The translations under genes and the position numbers were made by a program. Positions 1-10,252 of a DNA stretch of 64,000 nucleotides are shown here, piece after piece. The DNA is from an uncultured Clostridia bacterium. Lineage in GTDB: Bacteria; Bacillota; Clostridia; Christensenellales; UBA1242. Within the stretch, counting starts at the first letter, position 1; the number at the start of each line of letters is the position of its first letter. The notes beneath the pieces are model-generated. The model searched no databases, had not been told where the DNA came from, and worked only from the letters and a program-made list of their open reading frames with translations. The stretch is taken from contig CANQKH010000004.1 in assembly GCA_947624415.1 (NCBI GenBank), positions 1 to 64,000 of the forward strand. The letters are read 5' to 3'.

Positions 1-1
1 G

Positions 2-77
2 TGGTCGGGGTGGAGGGTCTCGAACCCCCGACCTCATGGTCCCAAACCACGCGCTCTACCAACTGAGCCACACCCCG
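2..77 (-). tRNA. tRNA-Pro(TGG)
   Basis: Reverse complement CGGGGTGTGGCTCAGTTGGTAGAGCGCGTGGTTTGGGACCATGAGGTCGGGGGTTCGAGACCCTCCACCCCGACCA folds as a cloverleaf; anticodon loop TTTGGGA, CCA encoded. Confidence 0.96.
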
Positions 78-291
78 TCAGCACAAGTTTGCATTGCTAT
101 TTTAATATATTTTGTAAAATTTGTCAAGGGAAAAATATAACTTTTTTTATTTTTTTTTAATTTGAAGTAAATAATTCAAATATATTATATTTAGCATATC
201 TATTTTATGAAAAATATTTAAAATAATCTTTATTTTTTTTGTTATTTTTATATTTTTATTATATAATTAAATATAAATTTTGGAGTGAAAA

Positions 292-1023
292 ATGAAGAAA
301 AGTGTAATTGTAATTGGTGCGTCTGGTGGAATAGGTTCGGCTGTGTGTAGAGTTTTTGCAAAAGATGGATATAATATTATTGCAACTTATTTAAATAGCG
401 ATGTAGAAGAATTAGAAAGTTATTGTATTAAGTATACAACTTTTTTAAAATACAAGTTGAATATATGTGATGGTGAAGAAATAAAAATTTTTTTTGAAAA
501 GGTTTTTAAAGAAAATGCTTTTATTGAAAGTGTAATTAACTGTTCTGGTATTTCAATGTCCGAAAAAATGCTTATAGATGAAACAGATGAAAACATAGAT
601 AGAATTTTAAATGTTAATTTGAGGGGGACAATTTTTGTATGCCGTGAGGCCATGAAAAACTTTGTTAAATATAGACATGGCAGTATAATAAATATAGCAT
701 CTATTTACGGAATTTATGGTGGGAGTTGCGAAAGCGTATATTCAGCAACAAAAGGGGGGATTATCGCTTTGACAAAGTCATTGGCTTTGGAATGTGCAAG
801 TTTTAATGTTAGAGTAAATGCGATAGCACCAGGTTTTATATCTACAAATATGACAAAAGTATTTAATAATGATGAAAAAGAGGAGATTGCAAATGCAACA
901 CCTTTAAAAAGGTTAGGCGAGCCAGAAGATGTTGCAAATGTGGCAAAATTTCTTTCAAGTGAAAGTGCAAGTTTTATAACGGGAGAAATTATAGAGGTTG
1001 CTGGAGGTGCAATCAAATTTTAA
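292..1023 (+). CDS. SDR-family oxidoreductase, 3-oxoacyl-ACP reductase-like
   Basis: GASGGIGSA Rossmann motif, YSATK catalytic motif, GG at C-terminus; RBS TGGAGTG upstream. Confidence 0.9.
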   Translation: MKKSVIVIGASGGIGSAVCRVFAKDGYNIIATYLNSDVEELESYCIKYTTFLKYKLNICDGEEIKIFFEKVFKENAFIESVINCSGISMSEKMLIDETDENIDRILNVNLRGTIFVCREAMKNFVKYRHGSIINIASIYGIYGGSCESVYSATKGGIIALTKSLALECASFNVRVNAIAPGFISTNMTKVFNNDEKEEIANATPLKRLGEPEDVANVAKFLSSESASFITGEIIEVAGGAIKF

Positions 1024-1146
1024 AATTAATCAAAATTAGAAGGGGCTTATTTAGTCCTTTCTTTTTTATTTGCTAAATTTCGTGTATAAGTCTTATTTTT
1101 TGCAAGTTTATTTATGCTAGAATTTTTTTGTGCAAAGGAGGGGAAA

Positions 1147-1455
1147 ATGCATATAAAAAGCAGAGTATATAATGGCACACTTTATGTAGTTCTTTGTGGA
1201 GAGTTAGATGAAAATTCGGCAAGCAATGCAAGAAATACGCTAGATGATATATTTGATGCAAGCAATTTTAAACAAATAATTATTGATTTATCCGAACTGG
1301 AATTTATGGATAGCACGGGAATAGGTGTATTAATTGGAAGGTATAAAAAAATGAAAATAAAAAGAATTCCAATATATATTTGCAATCCATCAAGACAAGC
1401 TGAAAAAATATTTAAAATGACAGGGCTTTATGACATAATGCCCAAAATAGTTTAA
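1147..1455 (+). CDS. spoIIAA: anti-sigma F factor antagonist SpoIIAA (STAS domain)
   Basis: LEFMDSTGIGVLIGRY phospho-Ser motif; followed by spoIIAB and sigF; start moved to 1147 behind AAAGGAGGGG. Confidence 0.94.
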   Translation: MHIKSRVYNGTLYVVLCGELDENSASNARNTLDDIFDASNFKQIIIDLSELEFMDSTGIGVLIGRYKKMKIKRIPIYICNPSRQAEKIFKMTGLYDIMPKIV

Positions 1456-1465
1456 AGGAGATAAA

Positions 1466-1915
1466 ATGGTTAAATCAAATTTTATGGAAGTTAATTTCAA
1501 AGCACTTTCTATTAATGAAGGCTTTGCAAGATTATGTGTTGCAGGTTTTTGTCTTCAATTAAATCCTTCTATTGATGAAATTGGGGATATAAAAACAGCA
1601 GTTTCAGAAGCTGTTACAAATTGCGTAGTTCATGCGTATCCAAGGCAAAATGGTATTATAACTCTACGATGTGAAATTGAAGGAGATAGCATAAAAATTA
1701 TTATAAAAGATAGTGGCATAGGTATAAAGGATATTGCTAAGGCGAGAGAGCCGTTTTTTACAACAAAGCCTAATGAGGAACGTAGTGGAATGGGTTTTTC
1801 TGTGATGGAAAGTTTTATGGATAGGGTTGAAGTTGAAAAAAATGAGCAAGGAGGAACAACGGTAACCATGTTTAAACAGATAAGTAATGATGCATTACAG
1901 GTGGGGAATGCTTAG
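1466..1915 (+). CDS. spoIIAB: anti-sigma F factor SpoIIAB (serine kinase)
   Basis: GHKL ATPase motifs (EAVTNCVVHAYP, DSGIGI, GMGFSVMESFMD); operon context. Confidence 0.94.
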   Translation: MVKSNFMEVNFKALSINEGFARLCVAGFCLQLNPSIDEIGDIKTAVSEAVTNCVVHAYPRQNGIITLRCEIEGDSIKIIIKDSGIGIKDIAKAREPFFTTKPNEERSGMGFSVMESFMDRVEVEKNEQGGTTVTMFKQISNDALQVGNA

Positions 1916-2633
1916 CAATGAACAAATTTTGCAGTTGGTCGAAAAAGCTCAACAAGGGGACCAAGACGCGAAATCGGTGCTTATAGAAGAAAATTCGCCA
2001 CTTATAAAGAGCGTTATCAAACGTTTTAGAGATAAAGGTGTTGAGTATGATGACTTATTTCAACTTGGGTGTATGGGGTTCTTAAAAGCTATAAAAAATT
2101 TTAATCCTCAATTTGGGGTAAAGTTTTCAACTTATGTAGTTCCTATGGTTATTGGCGAAATCAAAAGGTTTATGAGGGATGACGGCTCAATTAAAGTTTC
2201 AAGAGCATTAAAAACATTAAATCTTCAAATAAATAAATTTGTAGAAAAATATAGTCATGAAAATGAAAAAAGTCCATCAATTGAAGAAATTGCTAAGCAT
2301 TTTAATGTTGATGAACAAGACGTTGTGATGGCAATGGATTCAGCTAAAATGCCATTATCACTTTATACTCCTATTGAAGATGATTCAGAATCTTTAAATC
2401 TAATAGATAGATTAGAATCTCAGGATGATATAAATGGCAAAATGATTGATAATATTGCACTAACAGAACTTGTAAAGAGATTGGAAGAGAGAGATAGAAA
2501 AATAATCTTACTTAGGTATTATTTCGATAAAACACAAAGTGAAATTGCAAAGGAATTAAAAATTTCCCAAGTTCAAGTGTCAAGATTGGAAAATAAAATT
2601 CTTAATAATTTAAAAAATAAATTGACATCATAA
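1908..2633 (+). CDS. sigF: RNA polymerase sporulation sigma factor SigF
   Basis: Sigma-70 regions 2-4; overlaps the end of spoIIAB; start at second Met-rich position (MLSNEQILQLVEKAQQGD). Confidence 0.93.
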   Translation: MLSNEQILQLVEKAQQGDQDAKSVLIEENSPLIKSVIKRFRDKGVEYDDLFQLGCMGFLKAIKNFNPQFGVKFSTYVVPMVIGEIKRFMRDDGSIKVSRALKTLNLQINKFVEKYSHENEKSPSIEEIAKHFNVDEQDVVMAMDSAKMPLSLYTPIEDDSESLNLIDRLESQDDINGKMIDNIALTELVKRLEERDRKIILLRYYFDKTQSEIAKELKISQVQVSRLENKILNNLKNKLTS

Positions 2634-2662
2634 AAACATAGCATTGTTGTGCTATGTTTTTT
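2632..2662. terminator. bidirectional Rho-independent terminator between sigF and the convergent lipoprotein gene
   Basis: AAAAACATAGCA-TTGTTG-TGCTATGTTTTTT. Confidence 0.85.
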
Positions 2663-3683
2663 GAATACATTCCGGGCATTCTTCTTTAACAGGAGAATTA
2701 TTTTTAAATCGTTCATCATTTGCAATCCTTTCATTTGTATTGTTTAGTGGCATGATACCAGTTTCATTATAGTTATTAAAATTATTATAATAATAAGGGT
2801 TGTATCTATATGTGTCAATGTTTTTATTATAAGGGTAGAAAGTGTCTGTATTTCTGTTTGGGTTGAATCTATTATATCCATAATATCTATACCCATATCG
2901 ATTATAACCTTGATTTCCAAATGGTTTATAGCCATTATAATAATATTCAGGATTATTTTCTATAACAGGATTATTTGTGGATAAATTTTTTTCATCTATG
3001 TTATCTAGTGCAGAATTATTAAAACTATCTATATTTTTTTTATAAGTTTTATTATTTTCATCAGATTGCTGTGGTGTAAAGTCGGAATTGGTATTATTAT
3101 CTATTGATAAATCTTCATTAATTATACCTTTTGCGAATTGTAAATTATCATAAATATTGCATAGATAAGTATATCTTTCATTCATACTATTGTTTAACAT
3201 AATATAGGCTCTTTCGGCGTTTTGCACATCTATTTTTCCAATGACTAAATTGCGTTTAATGGTGTCTACTGATAATCTTACATCTTCTTTAGTTTCATTT
3301 AATAAATTAGAATATTTTTCCAAATTTTTATTTAATTGTTTTAAAATTTCCTTTTTATTTTTAGATAATTTTATTTTTTCGCTTGGAATGTTTTTAATAT
3401 ATGCACTTACAGAGAGGATTTGCTGTCTTATATTTTCTTCTCTCATCATATTTTCATATGAATTGGCTCTATGAAGTTGTATTGGATTTTTAAAGTCAAC
3501 CACTTCGTAATTTGTTGCAGGACTTATTTCATAAATTTCACTTGAACTTGTGTTTCTTATGACAGCCTCTGTATTTTCAAGATGTTTATTAAAATTAATT
3601 AAAGCTTTGTTATCATTTTTAGTACACCCAAACATAGAGATTGTTGACAATATAATCAAAAGAATTAATAACCCTTTTTTCAT
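2652..3683 (-). CDS. predicted lipoprotein with Tyr/Asn-rich low-complexity C-terminus
   Basis: Signal peptide with lipobox MKKGLLILLIILSTISMFGC; RBS GGAGG; C-terminus rich in YNRYGYRYYGYNRFNPNRN. Confidence 0.75.
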   Translation of the reverse strand: MKKGLLILLIILSTISMFGCTKNDNKALINFNKHLENTEAVIRNTSSSEIYEISPATNYEVVDFKNPIQLHRANSYENMMREENIRQQILSVSAYIKNIPSEKIKLSKNKKEILKQLNKNLEKYSNLLNETKEDVRLSVDTIKRNLVIGKIDVQNAERAYIMLNNSMNERYTYLCNIYDNLQFAKGIINEDLSIDNNTNSDFTPQQSDENNKTYKKNIDSFNNSALDNIDEKNLSTNNPVIENNPEYYYNGYKPFGNQGYNRYGYRYYGYNRFNPNRNTDTFYPYNKNIDTYRYNPYYYNNFNNYNETGIMPLNNTNERIANDERFKNNSPVKEECPECIQKT

Positions 3684-3785
3684 AATTTTCCTCCATGTAT
3701 TTATTTTGCACAAAACAATGTGTATTATTCAAAATTAATGTATAAAAATATGTATTAACGTTAATAAACATAAAGGAGTGAAAAT

Positions 3786-4232
3786 ATGGATGAGAAAAAA
3801 AGAAATGAAGCCTATAATAATTATGTAAAAGCAAAAATTCCAAAGACAAGACCTTGGCCTAGTTTATTTAATTCTTTTCTTGTTGGTGGAATAATTTGCA
3901 CTATAGGGCAGGGAATTAACGATTTAATTATGCTTTGGTTTCCAAACCTTGCAGAGCAAACGGCATGGGGATACACATTGGTAATCCTTGTATTTATTGC
4001 TTCATTTTTGACTGGTATAGGTGTATATGATAAAATTGGCAAATTTGCTGGCGGAGGGTCAATAGTTCCAATAACTGGGTTTTCAAATTCTATTACTTCA
4101 CCTGCGATAGAATTTAAACATGAAGGAATTATTTATGGTATATGCGTGAAAATGTTTACCATAGCAGGACCTGTTATTGTGGCTGGTATTGTTTCAAGCA
4201 TTATCGTAGGATTAATATATTTGTTTATTTAA
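3786..4232 (+). CDS. spoVAC: stage V sporulation protein AC
   Basis: Multi-TM protein with FAGGGSIVPITGFSNSITSPAIEFKHEG typical of SpoVAC; followed by spoVAD. Confidence 0.94.
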   Translation: MDEKKRNEAYNNYVKAKIPKTRPWPSLFNSFLVGGIICTIGQGINDLIMLWFPNLAEQTAWGYTLVILVFIASFLTGIGVYDKIGKFAGGGSIVPITGFSNSITSPAIEFKHEGIIYGICVKMFTIAGPVIVAGIVSSIIVGLIYLFI

Positions 4233-4242
4233 AGAGGAAAAT

Positions 4243-5328
4243 ATGAGTTATAATCAAACAATTGTTTTTAAAAATAAGCCTGTAATTATAGGAAGTTATT
4301 CGATAGTGGGACCAAAGGAAGGAAAAGGAAATTTTGGTCCATATTTTAATTATGTTATGAAAGATGATAGTTTTGGTGAGGATTCCTATGAAAAAGCCGA
4401 GAAAAAAATGCTTGAAAGTGCTATCGTTGGGGCAATTGAAGACGCAAAAATAAAACCTAAAGACATACAAATAATTTTAGCGGGAGATTTATTAAATCAA
4501 ATAATTTCATCTTCTTATGCAGCAAGAAATTTTGATGTTGCCTTTCTTGGACTATTCGGTGCGTGCTCTACTATGGCTGAGAGTTTGGCAATAGGTGCAA
4601 CATTTATTGATTCATCTCATTTTGATAAACTTGTTTGTGCGACAGGATCTCATTTTTCATCTGCGGAAAGACAATTTAGATTTCCGCTCGAACTTGGTAA
4701 TCAACGTCCACCAGCATCGCAATGGACTGTAACTGGGGCGGGAGCAACAGTGTTATCAAAAACAGGAAAAGGCCCTAAAATAACAATGGCAACTTTTGGA
4801 AAGGTTATTGATTATGGCGTAAACGACGTAAATGATATGGGGGCAGCCATGGCACCTTCGGCAATGAATACAATGCTTGCCCATTTCAAAGATACAGGAA
4901 GGACTCCAGATGATTATGATTTAATTGTTACAGGAGATTTAGGGAAATTGGGAAGTGAAATACTTGTTGATTTAATGGAATATAATGGTATAAAGTTAGG
5001 ATTGAACTATAATGATTGTGGGCAGATGTATTTTACCAGAAATCAAAATACACTTTCTGGAGGAAGCGGATGTGGTTGCAGTGCAACTGTATTTAATTCT
5101 TTTATAATAGATAAATTAAGAAAGGGAGAATTGAAGAGAGTTTTATTTATGCCTACAGGTGCATTAATGTCAACCACAGCCTCTCAACAAGGAGAAACCA
5201 TACCAGGAGTATGTCATGCTATTGTTATAGAAAGTGATATTGAAGAAAATAAAAAGATAGACCAGAATAAAAAAAGAAGGGTAACCACAACAAGAAAGGT
5301 AAGTTATGGCAAAAAAAAGGAGGCTTAA
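4243..5328 (+). CDS. spoVAD: stage V sporulation protein AD
   Basis: Thiolase-like SpoVAD, e.g. LFGACSTMAESLAIGA; operon context. Confidence 0.95.
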   Translation: MSYNQTIVFKNKPVIIGSYSIVGPKEGKGNFGPYFNYVMKDDSFGEDSYEKAEKKMLESAIVGAIEDAKIKPKDIQIILAGDLLNQIISSSYAARNFDVAFLGLFGACSTMAESLAIGATFIDSSHFDKLVCATGSHFSSAERQFRFPLELGNQRPPASQWTVTGAGATVLSKTGKGPKITMATFGKVIDYGVNDVNDMGAAMAPSAMNTMLAHFKDTGRTPDDYDLIVTGDLGKLGSEILVDLMEYNGIKLGLNYNDCGQMYFTRNQNTLSGGSGCGCSATVFNSFIIDKLRKGELKRVLFMPTGALMSTTASQQGETIPGVCHAIVIESDIEENKKIDQNKKRRVTTTRKVSYGKKKEA

Positions 5329-5331
5329 TTT

Positions 5332-5688
5332 ATGTATTATTTATGGGTATTTCTTATAGGTGGACTTGTATGTATGCTAGGGCAGGTGTTGATAATTTAC
5401 ACAAATATTACTTCGGCTAGAATTTTAGTTACATTTGTTTTGATAGGTGTTGTACTTGAGGCTTTTGGTATTTTTGATCCTATATCAGAGTTTGCCAAGG
5501 CGGGAATTAATGTTCCAATTATAGGTTTTGGAGCTTCATTAGCAAAGGGGGCAATTGGTGCTGTGAAAGCACGAGGAATTGTCGGAGCGTTTACTGGAGG
5601 ATTGGAAGCGACTGCTGGAGGTATTGCGGCGGCGGTTTTATTTGCATTTATTTTTGCTCTTATTTTTAAATCAAAAACAAAAAGTTAA
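5332..5688 (+). CDS. spoVAE: stage V sporulation protein AE
   Basis: EFAKAGINVPIIGFGASLAKGAIGAV; follows spoVAD. Confidence 0.93.
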   Translation: MYYLWVFLIGGLVCMLGQVLIIYTNITSARILVTFVLIGVVLEAFGIFDPISEFAKAGINVPIIGFGASLAKGAIGAVKARGIVGAFTGGLEATAGGIAAAVLFAFIFALIFKSKTKS

Positions 5689-5714
5689 AGAATGTGGAAA
5701 GGCACATTCTTTTT
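5687..5714 (+). terminator. terminator after spoVAE
   Basis: AAGAATGTG-GAAAGG-CACATTCTTTTTT. Confidence 0.8.
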
Positions 5715-5754
5715 TATAGTAAAACTTTATTTTTTAAAAGCATATAAGTATATT

Positions 5755-6417
5755 ATGCAAGTTGCAACCACAAAAACAATTAAAAAGCACAAGCCTTTAA
5801 AACATAAATTTAGAATTGTTTTATTCTTTTTGCTTGTAATATTGATTTTAGCATTTATATATTACATAAAAATAGTATGTCCAGTAGTGGCAAGGTTGAG
5901 CGAAGAAAAAGTTAGAGCGGTTGCGACAAATTCAATAAGTGAAGTTGTTGGAGATGTTTTATCAAAAGGAAATATAACTTACAGTGATTTAGTTGAAATA
6001 AAGTATTCTAGCAATAATAAAGTAGAATTAATAGAAATTGATTCTGTAAAAACAAATCTTCTCATTAGAGAAATAACTAAAGGAGTTCAGTCCAAATTTG
6101 ATAATTTGGGTGATGAAAAGATTGGAGTAGCGCTAGGAACATTTTCTGGCATTCCTTTTTTATATGGTGTTGGGCCCAATATATCTTTACAACTAGTTCC
6201 AGTCGGCACTGTTACGACGAAATTCATATCTAATTTTAAGTCTTCAGGCATAAATCAAACTCTTCATCAACTTTATTTTTCTATAAATGCAAACATTGGA
6301 TTAGTTATGCCAACCAAAACCCAAAACTTTAATACACAACTTGAAATAATCATTTGTGAAAGTGTAATAATTGGGAGTATTCCAAGCGTATATCTACAAG
6401 ATAGAGTGTTTGAATAG
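5755..6417 (+). CDS. yunB: sporulation protein YunB
   Basis: N-terminal TM plus AVATNSISEVV and LGTFSGIPFLYGVGPNISLQLVPVGTV motifs; the ORF-track start at 5692 lies inside a terminator. Confidence 0.85.
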   Translation: MQVATTKTIKKHKPLKHKFRIVLFFLLVILILAFIYYIKIVCPVVARLSEEKVRAVATNSISEVVGDVLSKGNITYSDLVEIKYSSNNKVELIEIDSVKTNLLIREITKGVQSKFDNLGDEKIGVALGTFSGIPFLYGVGPNISLQLVPVGTVTTKFISNFKSSGINQTLHQLYFSINANIGLVMPTKTQNFNTQLEIIICESVIIGSIPSVYLQDRVFE

Positions 6418-6536
6418 TTATTTTACATATTTTGTAATAAAAAAGTAATTATTGAATAAATATAAAAATTTTTTAAAATAAAAAAAGGAATTTAGAGATT
6501 TATGTAGTATAAATAAAGTAAAAGGATAGTTTTGGG

Positions 6537-8312
6537 GTGCTAAATAAGGGATATCCAGCAGATTGGTTGGCGGAATTAAAACAGAGAAATAATATTGTTT
6601 CAGTTGTAGGAAAATATATTCATCTAGACAAAAAAGGTAGTAAGTATTGGGCGTGTTGTCCTTTTCATAATGAAAAAACGCCCTCATTTACTGTGAGCGA
6701 GGATGATGGTTTTTTTTATTGCTTTGGATGTAAGGAAAGTGGAGATGTTATTTCCTTTGTGCAAAAATACGAATCCTGCGATTTTCCTCAAGCAGTAGAG
6801 ATATTGGCAAAACAAGCCAATATGGAAATACCAGAATTTAGGGGCGAAAAGGAAGTTGTAGAGAAAAAACAAAAAAGAGAACGTATTTTGGCACTTTTAG
6901 ATTTTGCATATAAGCATTATATGAAAAACCTTTATTTGCCTCAAGCAAAGCCTGCCCAGGACTATATAAAACAACGAGGATTTACAAGACGCGAACTAGA
7001 AGATTTTAAAATGGGATATTCATTAAATTGGAATGAATTGATAGAGGCATTGCGTAGACAGGGATTTACATATAGCGAAATGATGGACGCTGGTGTTGCA
7101 CAAACAAAAAATAATCATTATTATGATGTAATGGCTGAAAGATTGGTTTTCCCGATATTTAATTCTTTTGGGGAATGTGTGGGATTTAGTGCAAGAGTTT
7201 TGGGTAAAACCGATTACGCAAAATATAAAAATACGGCAGAAACATTACTTTTTCAAAAAGGAAAGGTTGTTTTTGGGATTAATTTGGTAAAAGCCTTAAA
7301 GCAAAAAGAAGGTTTAAAATCGGTTATAATAGTTGAAGGACAAATAGATGTGATTGCTATGCATAGAGCAGGGTTTAAAAATACAGTTGCTTGCATGGGG
7401 ACTGCATTAACAAAAGAAAATGCTAAAGAGATAAAAAAACTTTCTCCAAATGTAATATTGTGTTTTGATGGGGATGAAGCGGGCATAAAGGCAACAATAA
7501 GAAGCATTGATATTTTAAAAGAAGAAGGAGTTAATGCTCTCATAGTTTCATTGCCGGACAAGCATGACCCAGACGAAATAATAAAAGAAAAAGGTGTGCA
7601 ATATTTAGAAAGTTTAATTAACAATGCAATGCCAGTTACCGATTATTTATTATCGCTAGAGTTAAATAAATATAATCTAAACAAACCAGATGAAAAAGTG
7701 AAATATATAAAAGGTGCATTAGATGTAATATCGAAGTTAGATTCAAATAGTGCCGAAGAAACTTATTTAGAAAAAATCAAAGATATAGCATCTATACCTA
7801 TCGATGTTTTAAGAAGAGACTTAGCGAATTTAAAAAAAACAAAACCAAAAAATGTCGAAAATATCAATACAGATGTTTTAATTGCCCGAGAAAATGGGAA
7901 TATTAGGGCTATAAGATTTATTTTGAGTTCATTAATTTTTAGAAAGAACTTCGTAAATAAGTTTATTGATTATAAAAAACTTTTACCTAAGTATAAAGAC
8001 ATTATTGAATTAGCACAAAAAGATACGCCGATTTCCGCATATTATGATTATTTTGATGTAGATAATTATCCTGTGCTGAAAGACTGTTTAGGCATGGACT
8101 TCGCACGATATAAGGATAATGACAAGCAATACTTTGAAGAGTGCATTTGGCTTATTGTAAGTCAGGAGTTGGTTAAAGAACAAACTAAATTGACCGAGAA
8201 ATTTAAAGAATGTCAAGACAGGGAAGAACGAGTAAGAATTGTAACAAAATTAAACGCCTTGAATAAGGCTATTCGAGAGAAAAATATGGAGGAATTTTAT
8301 GTCAGAAATTAA
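6537..8312 (+). CDS. dnaG: DNA primase (GTG start)
   Basis: CHC2 zinc finger [13 protein letters not shown]...[21 protein letters not shown]...DGDEAG. Confidence 0.97.
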   Translation: MLNKGYPADWLAELKQRNNIVSVVGKYIHLDKKGSKYWACCPFHNEKTPSFTVSEDDGFFYCFGCKESGDVISFVQKYESCDFPQAVEILAKQANMEIPEFRGEKEVVEKKQKRERILALLDFAYKHYMKNLYLPQAKPAQDYIKQRGFTRRELEDFKMGYSLNWNELIEALRRQGFTYSEMMDAGVAQTKNNHYYDVMAERLVFPIFNSFGECVGFSARVLGKTDYAKYKNTAETLLFQKGKVVFGINLVKALKQKEGLKSVIIVEGQIDVIAMHRAGFKNTVACMGTALTKENAKEIKKLSPNVILCFDGDEAGIKATIRSIDILKEEGVNALIVSLPDKHDPDEIIKEKGVQYLESLINNAMPVTDYLLSLELNKYNLNKPDEKVKYIKGALDVISKLDSNSAEETYLEKIKDIASIPIDVLRRDLANLKKTKPKNVENINTDVLIARENGNIRAIRFILSSLIFRKNFVNKFIDYKKLLPKYKDIIELAQKDTPISAYYDYFDVDNYPVLKDCLGMDFARYKDNDKQYFEECIWLIVSQELVKEQTKLTEKFKECQDREERVRIVTKLNALNKAIREKNMEEFYVRN

Positions 8313-9354
8313 TAAAGTAGATATAGAAATGAAAAGAATATTTGATATTGCTGCGAAGAAGGGTTCTATTAATGAGGAAGAGGTTTACTTTAAACTTCTT
8401 AAATATGACCTTTCTGCACAAGAAATACAAAAATTTATTAAAAGTATGGAAAGCCACTCTATTAAAATACTTAAAACAACAGAAAGCGATTTAGATACAG
8501 AAGATTTCAATTTTGATGGGTTTATGTCAGTTGACGATCCAGTAAAAATGTATTTAAAAGATATTGGGAAAGTCCCTTTATTGACAGCGGATGAAGAGGT
8601 GGATTTAGCAAAAAGAATATTAACTGGTGATCCAGAAGCGAAAGCGAGATTATGTCAAGCAAACTTAAGATTGGTTGTATCAATAGCAAAGAGATGGGCA
8701 AGCACAAATGCACTTTCCTTTCTAGATTTAATACAAGAAGGGAATATGGGACTTTTAAGAGCAGTGGAAAAATTTGATTATACAAAAGGATTTAGATTTT
8801 CAACATATGCTACGTGGTGGATTAAGCAAGCGATTACAAGAGCAATAGCAGATCAGTCAAGAACAATAAGATTACCAGTGCATATGGTTGAAACAATAAA
8901 CAGATATTCAAGAACAGTTCGACAATTAACCCAAGAATTATCGAGAGAACCAACTATAGAAGAAATAGCAGAGGCGATGGGAATAAGTGAACAAAAGGTT
9001 GTTGAAATAAAAAAGAGTGCCTTAGATCCTATTTCTCTAGAAACACCAATAGGTGAAGAGGAAGATAGTAAGATGAGCGACTTCATCGAAGATGAATCTG
9101 CTAAAAGCCCAATGGAAATTGCCACGCAAAAATTATTACACGAACAATTATTGGCTGTTATTGAAACACTTACCCCAAGAGAACAACAAGTTATCAGGGA
9201 GAGATATGGGTTGATTGACGGGAAGAGCAAAACTCTCGAAGAGGTTGGAAAGGAATTTAGCGTAACAAGGGAGAGAATAAGACAAATTGAAGCAAAAGCA
9301 TTAAGAAAGTTAAAAAATCCTAACAGAAGCAAAAAACTTGTGGATTTTAAATAA
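8299..9354 (+). CDS. rpoD: RNA polymerase primary sigma factor SigA/RpoD
   Basis: [32 protein letters not shown] and region 4 [27 protein letters not shown]; follows dnaG. Confidence 0.98.
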   Translation: MSEINKVDIEMKRIFDIAAKKGSINEEEVYFKLLKYDLSAQEIQKFIKSMESHSIKILKTTESDLDTEDFNFDGFMSVDDPVKMYLKDIGKVPLLTADEEVDLAKRILTGDPEAKARLCQANLRLVVSIAKRWASTNALSFLDLIQEGNMGLLRAVEKFDYTKGFRFSTYATWWIKQAITRAIADQSRTIRLPVHMVETINRYSRTVRQLTQELSREPTIEEIAEAMGISEQKVVEIKKSALDPISLETPIGEEEDSKMSDFIEDESAKSPMEIATQKLLHEQLLAVIETLTPREQQVIRERYGLIDGKSKTLEEVGKEFSVTRERIRQIEAKALRKLKNPNRSKKLVDFK

Positions 9355-9365
9355 AAGGAGGGGAT

Positions 9366-10070
9366 ATGAAGGTAGAGAATATTTTAGAATATCAAAAATT
9401 AGATGTTGAGCTTTATAAAATAGAAAAGCAGATTAATGAAAATCCCAATAAAAAGATGGCAGAACAATTACATGAAAATATGAGAGTTGCCCAGGCACGC
9501 TCAGTCAAATTAGAAGAAAAAGCAAAAGAATTGTTAAATGAAATTGATAAAGTCAAGAAACAATGCAAAATACAAGAAGACAAATTAAATGAATTTTTAT
9601 CGATGAATGTCGAAAAAATGAGCAAAACTGATGTCGAAAAATTGAGCAACCTAAAAGATAAATTAAATCAAAATTTAACTATTTTAGAGAAGAATTTGAC
9701 AACGCTTGCGGAGAATATGAATGCAGTATTGGCCGATTTTAACAAAACAATAAAAACTTTTAATAATGCAAGAGATGAATATGCAAAAAGAAAAAATGCT
9801 TATGAAACAGAAATAAAAAAGATTGAAAAAGACAAATTAGAGATAAATAAGCGTTTATCACAAATAGCATTATCGGTAGATGTTGAAATAATGGAGGCAT
9901 ATAGAAAAAAGAGGAGTGAAAAGGTTTTCCCTGTTTTAGTTCCATTAAAAGGAAAATTTTGTGGTGGTTGCAATACAGAATTACCGCTAGCCATACTTAC
10001 CAATTTGAGTAAGGATGGCATCACTACGTGTGAGCATTGTCGAAGGCTTGTATACAATACTCAGCAATAA
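9366..10070 (+). CDS. coiled-coil protein with C-terminal C4-type zinc ribbon (COG1579-like)
   Basis: Long coiled coil, CGGC...CEHC zinc ribbon. Confidence 0.8.
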   Translation: MKVENILEYQKLDVELYKIEKQINENPNKKMAEQLHENMRVAQARSVKLEEKAKELLNEIDKVKKQCKIQEDKLNEFLSMNVEKMSKTDVEKLSNLKDKLNQNLTILEKNLTTLAENMNAVLADFNKTIKTFNNARDEYAKRKNAYETEIKKIEKDKLEINKRLSQIALSVDVEIMEAYRKKRSEKVFPVLVPLKGKFCGGCNTELPLAILTNLSKDGITTCEHCRRLVYNTQQ

Positions 10071-10142
10071 ACAATAGTTATTGTAGTATGTATGTTATAC
10101 AACATACAATATATACAAAATTTAAGAAATTTAAATAAAAAT

Positions 10143-10180
10143 GGCATTATATTATTTTTAATCGTATAATGTCTTTTTTT
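10143..10180 (+). terminator. terminator upstream of recJ
   Basis: GGCATTATA...TATAATGTCTTTTTTT. Confidence 0.7.
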
Positions 10181-10252
10181 ATTTTTTATCGAAAATCACT
10201 TGCCTAATGCTTTTGAATTTAATATAATTAAAGCATAAGAAGGCAAAAGGCA

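Noticed and set aside
8853-9332. 159-aa minus-strand ORF
   Set aside because: Shadow ORF fully antisense to rpoD.
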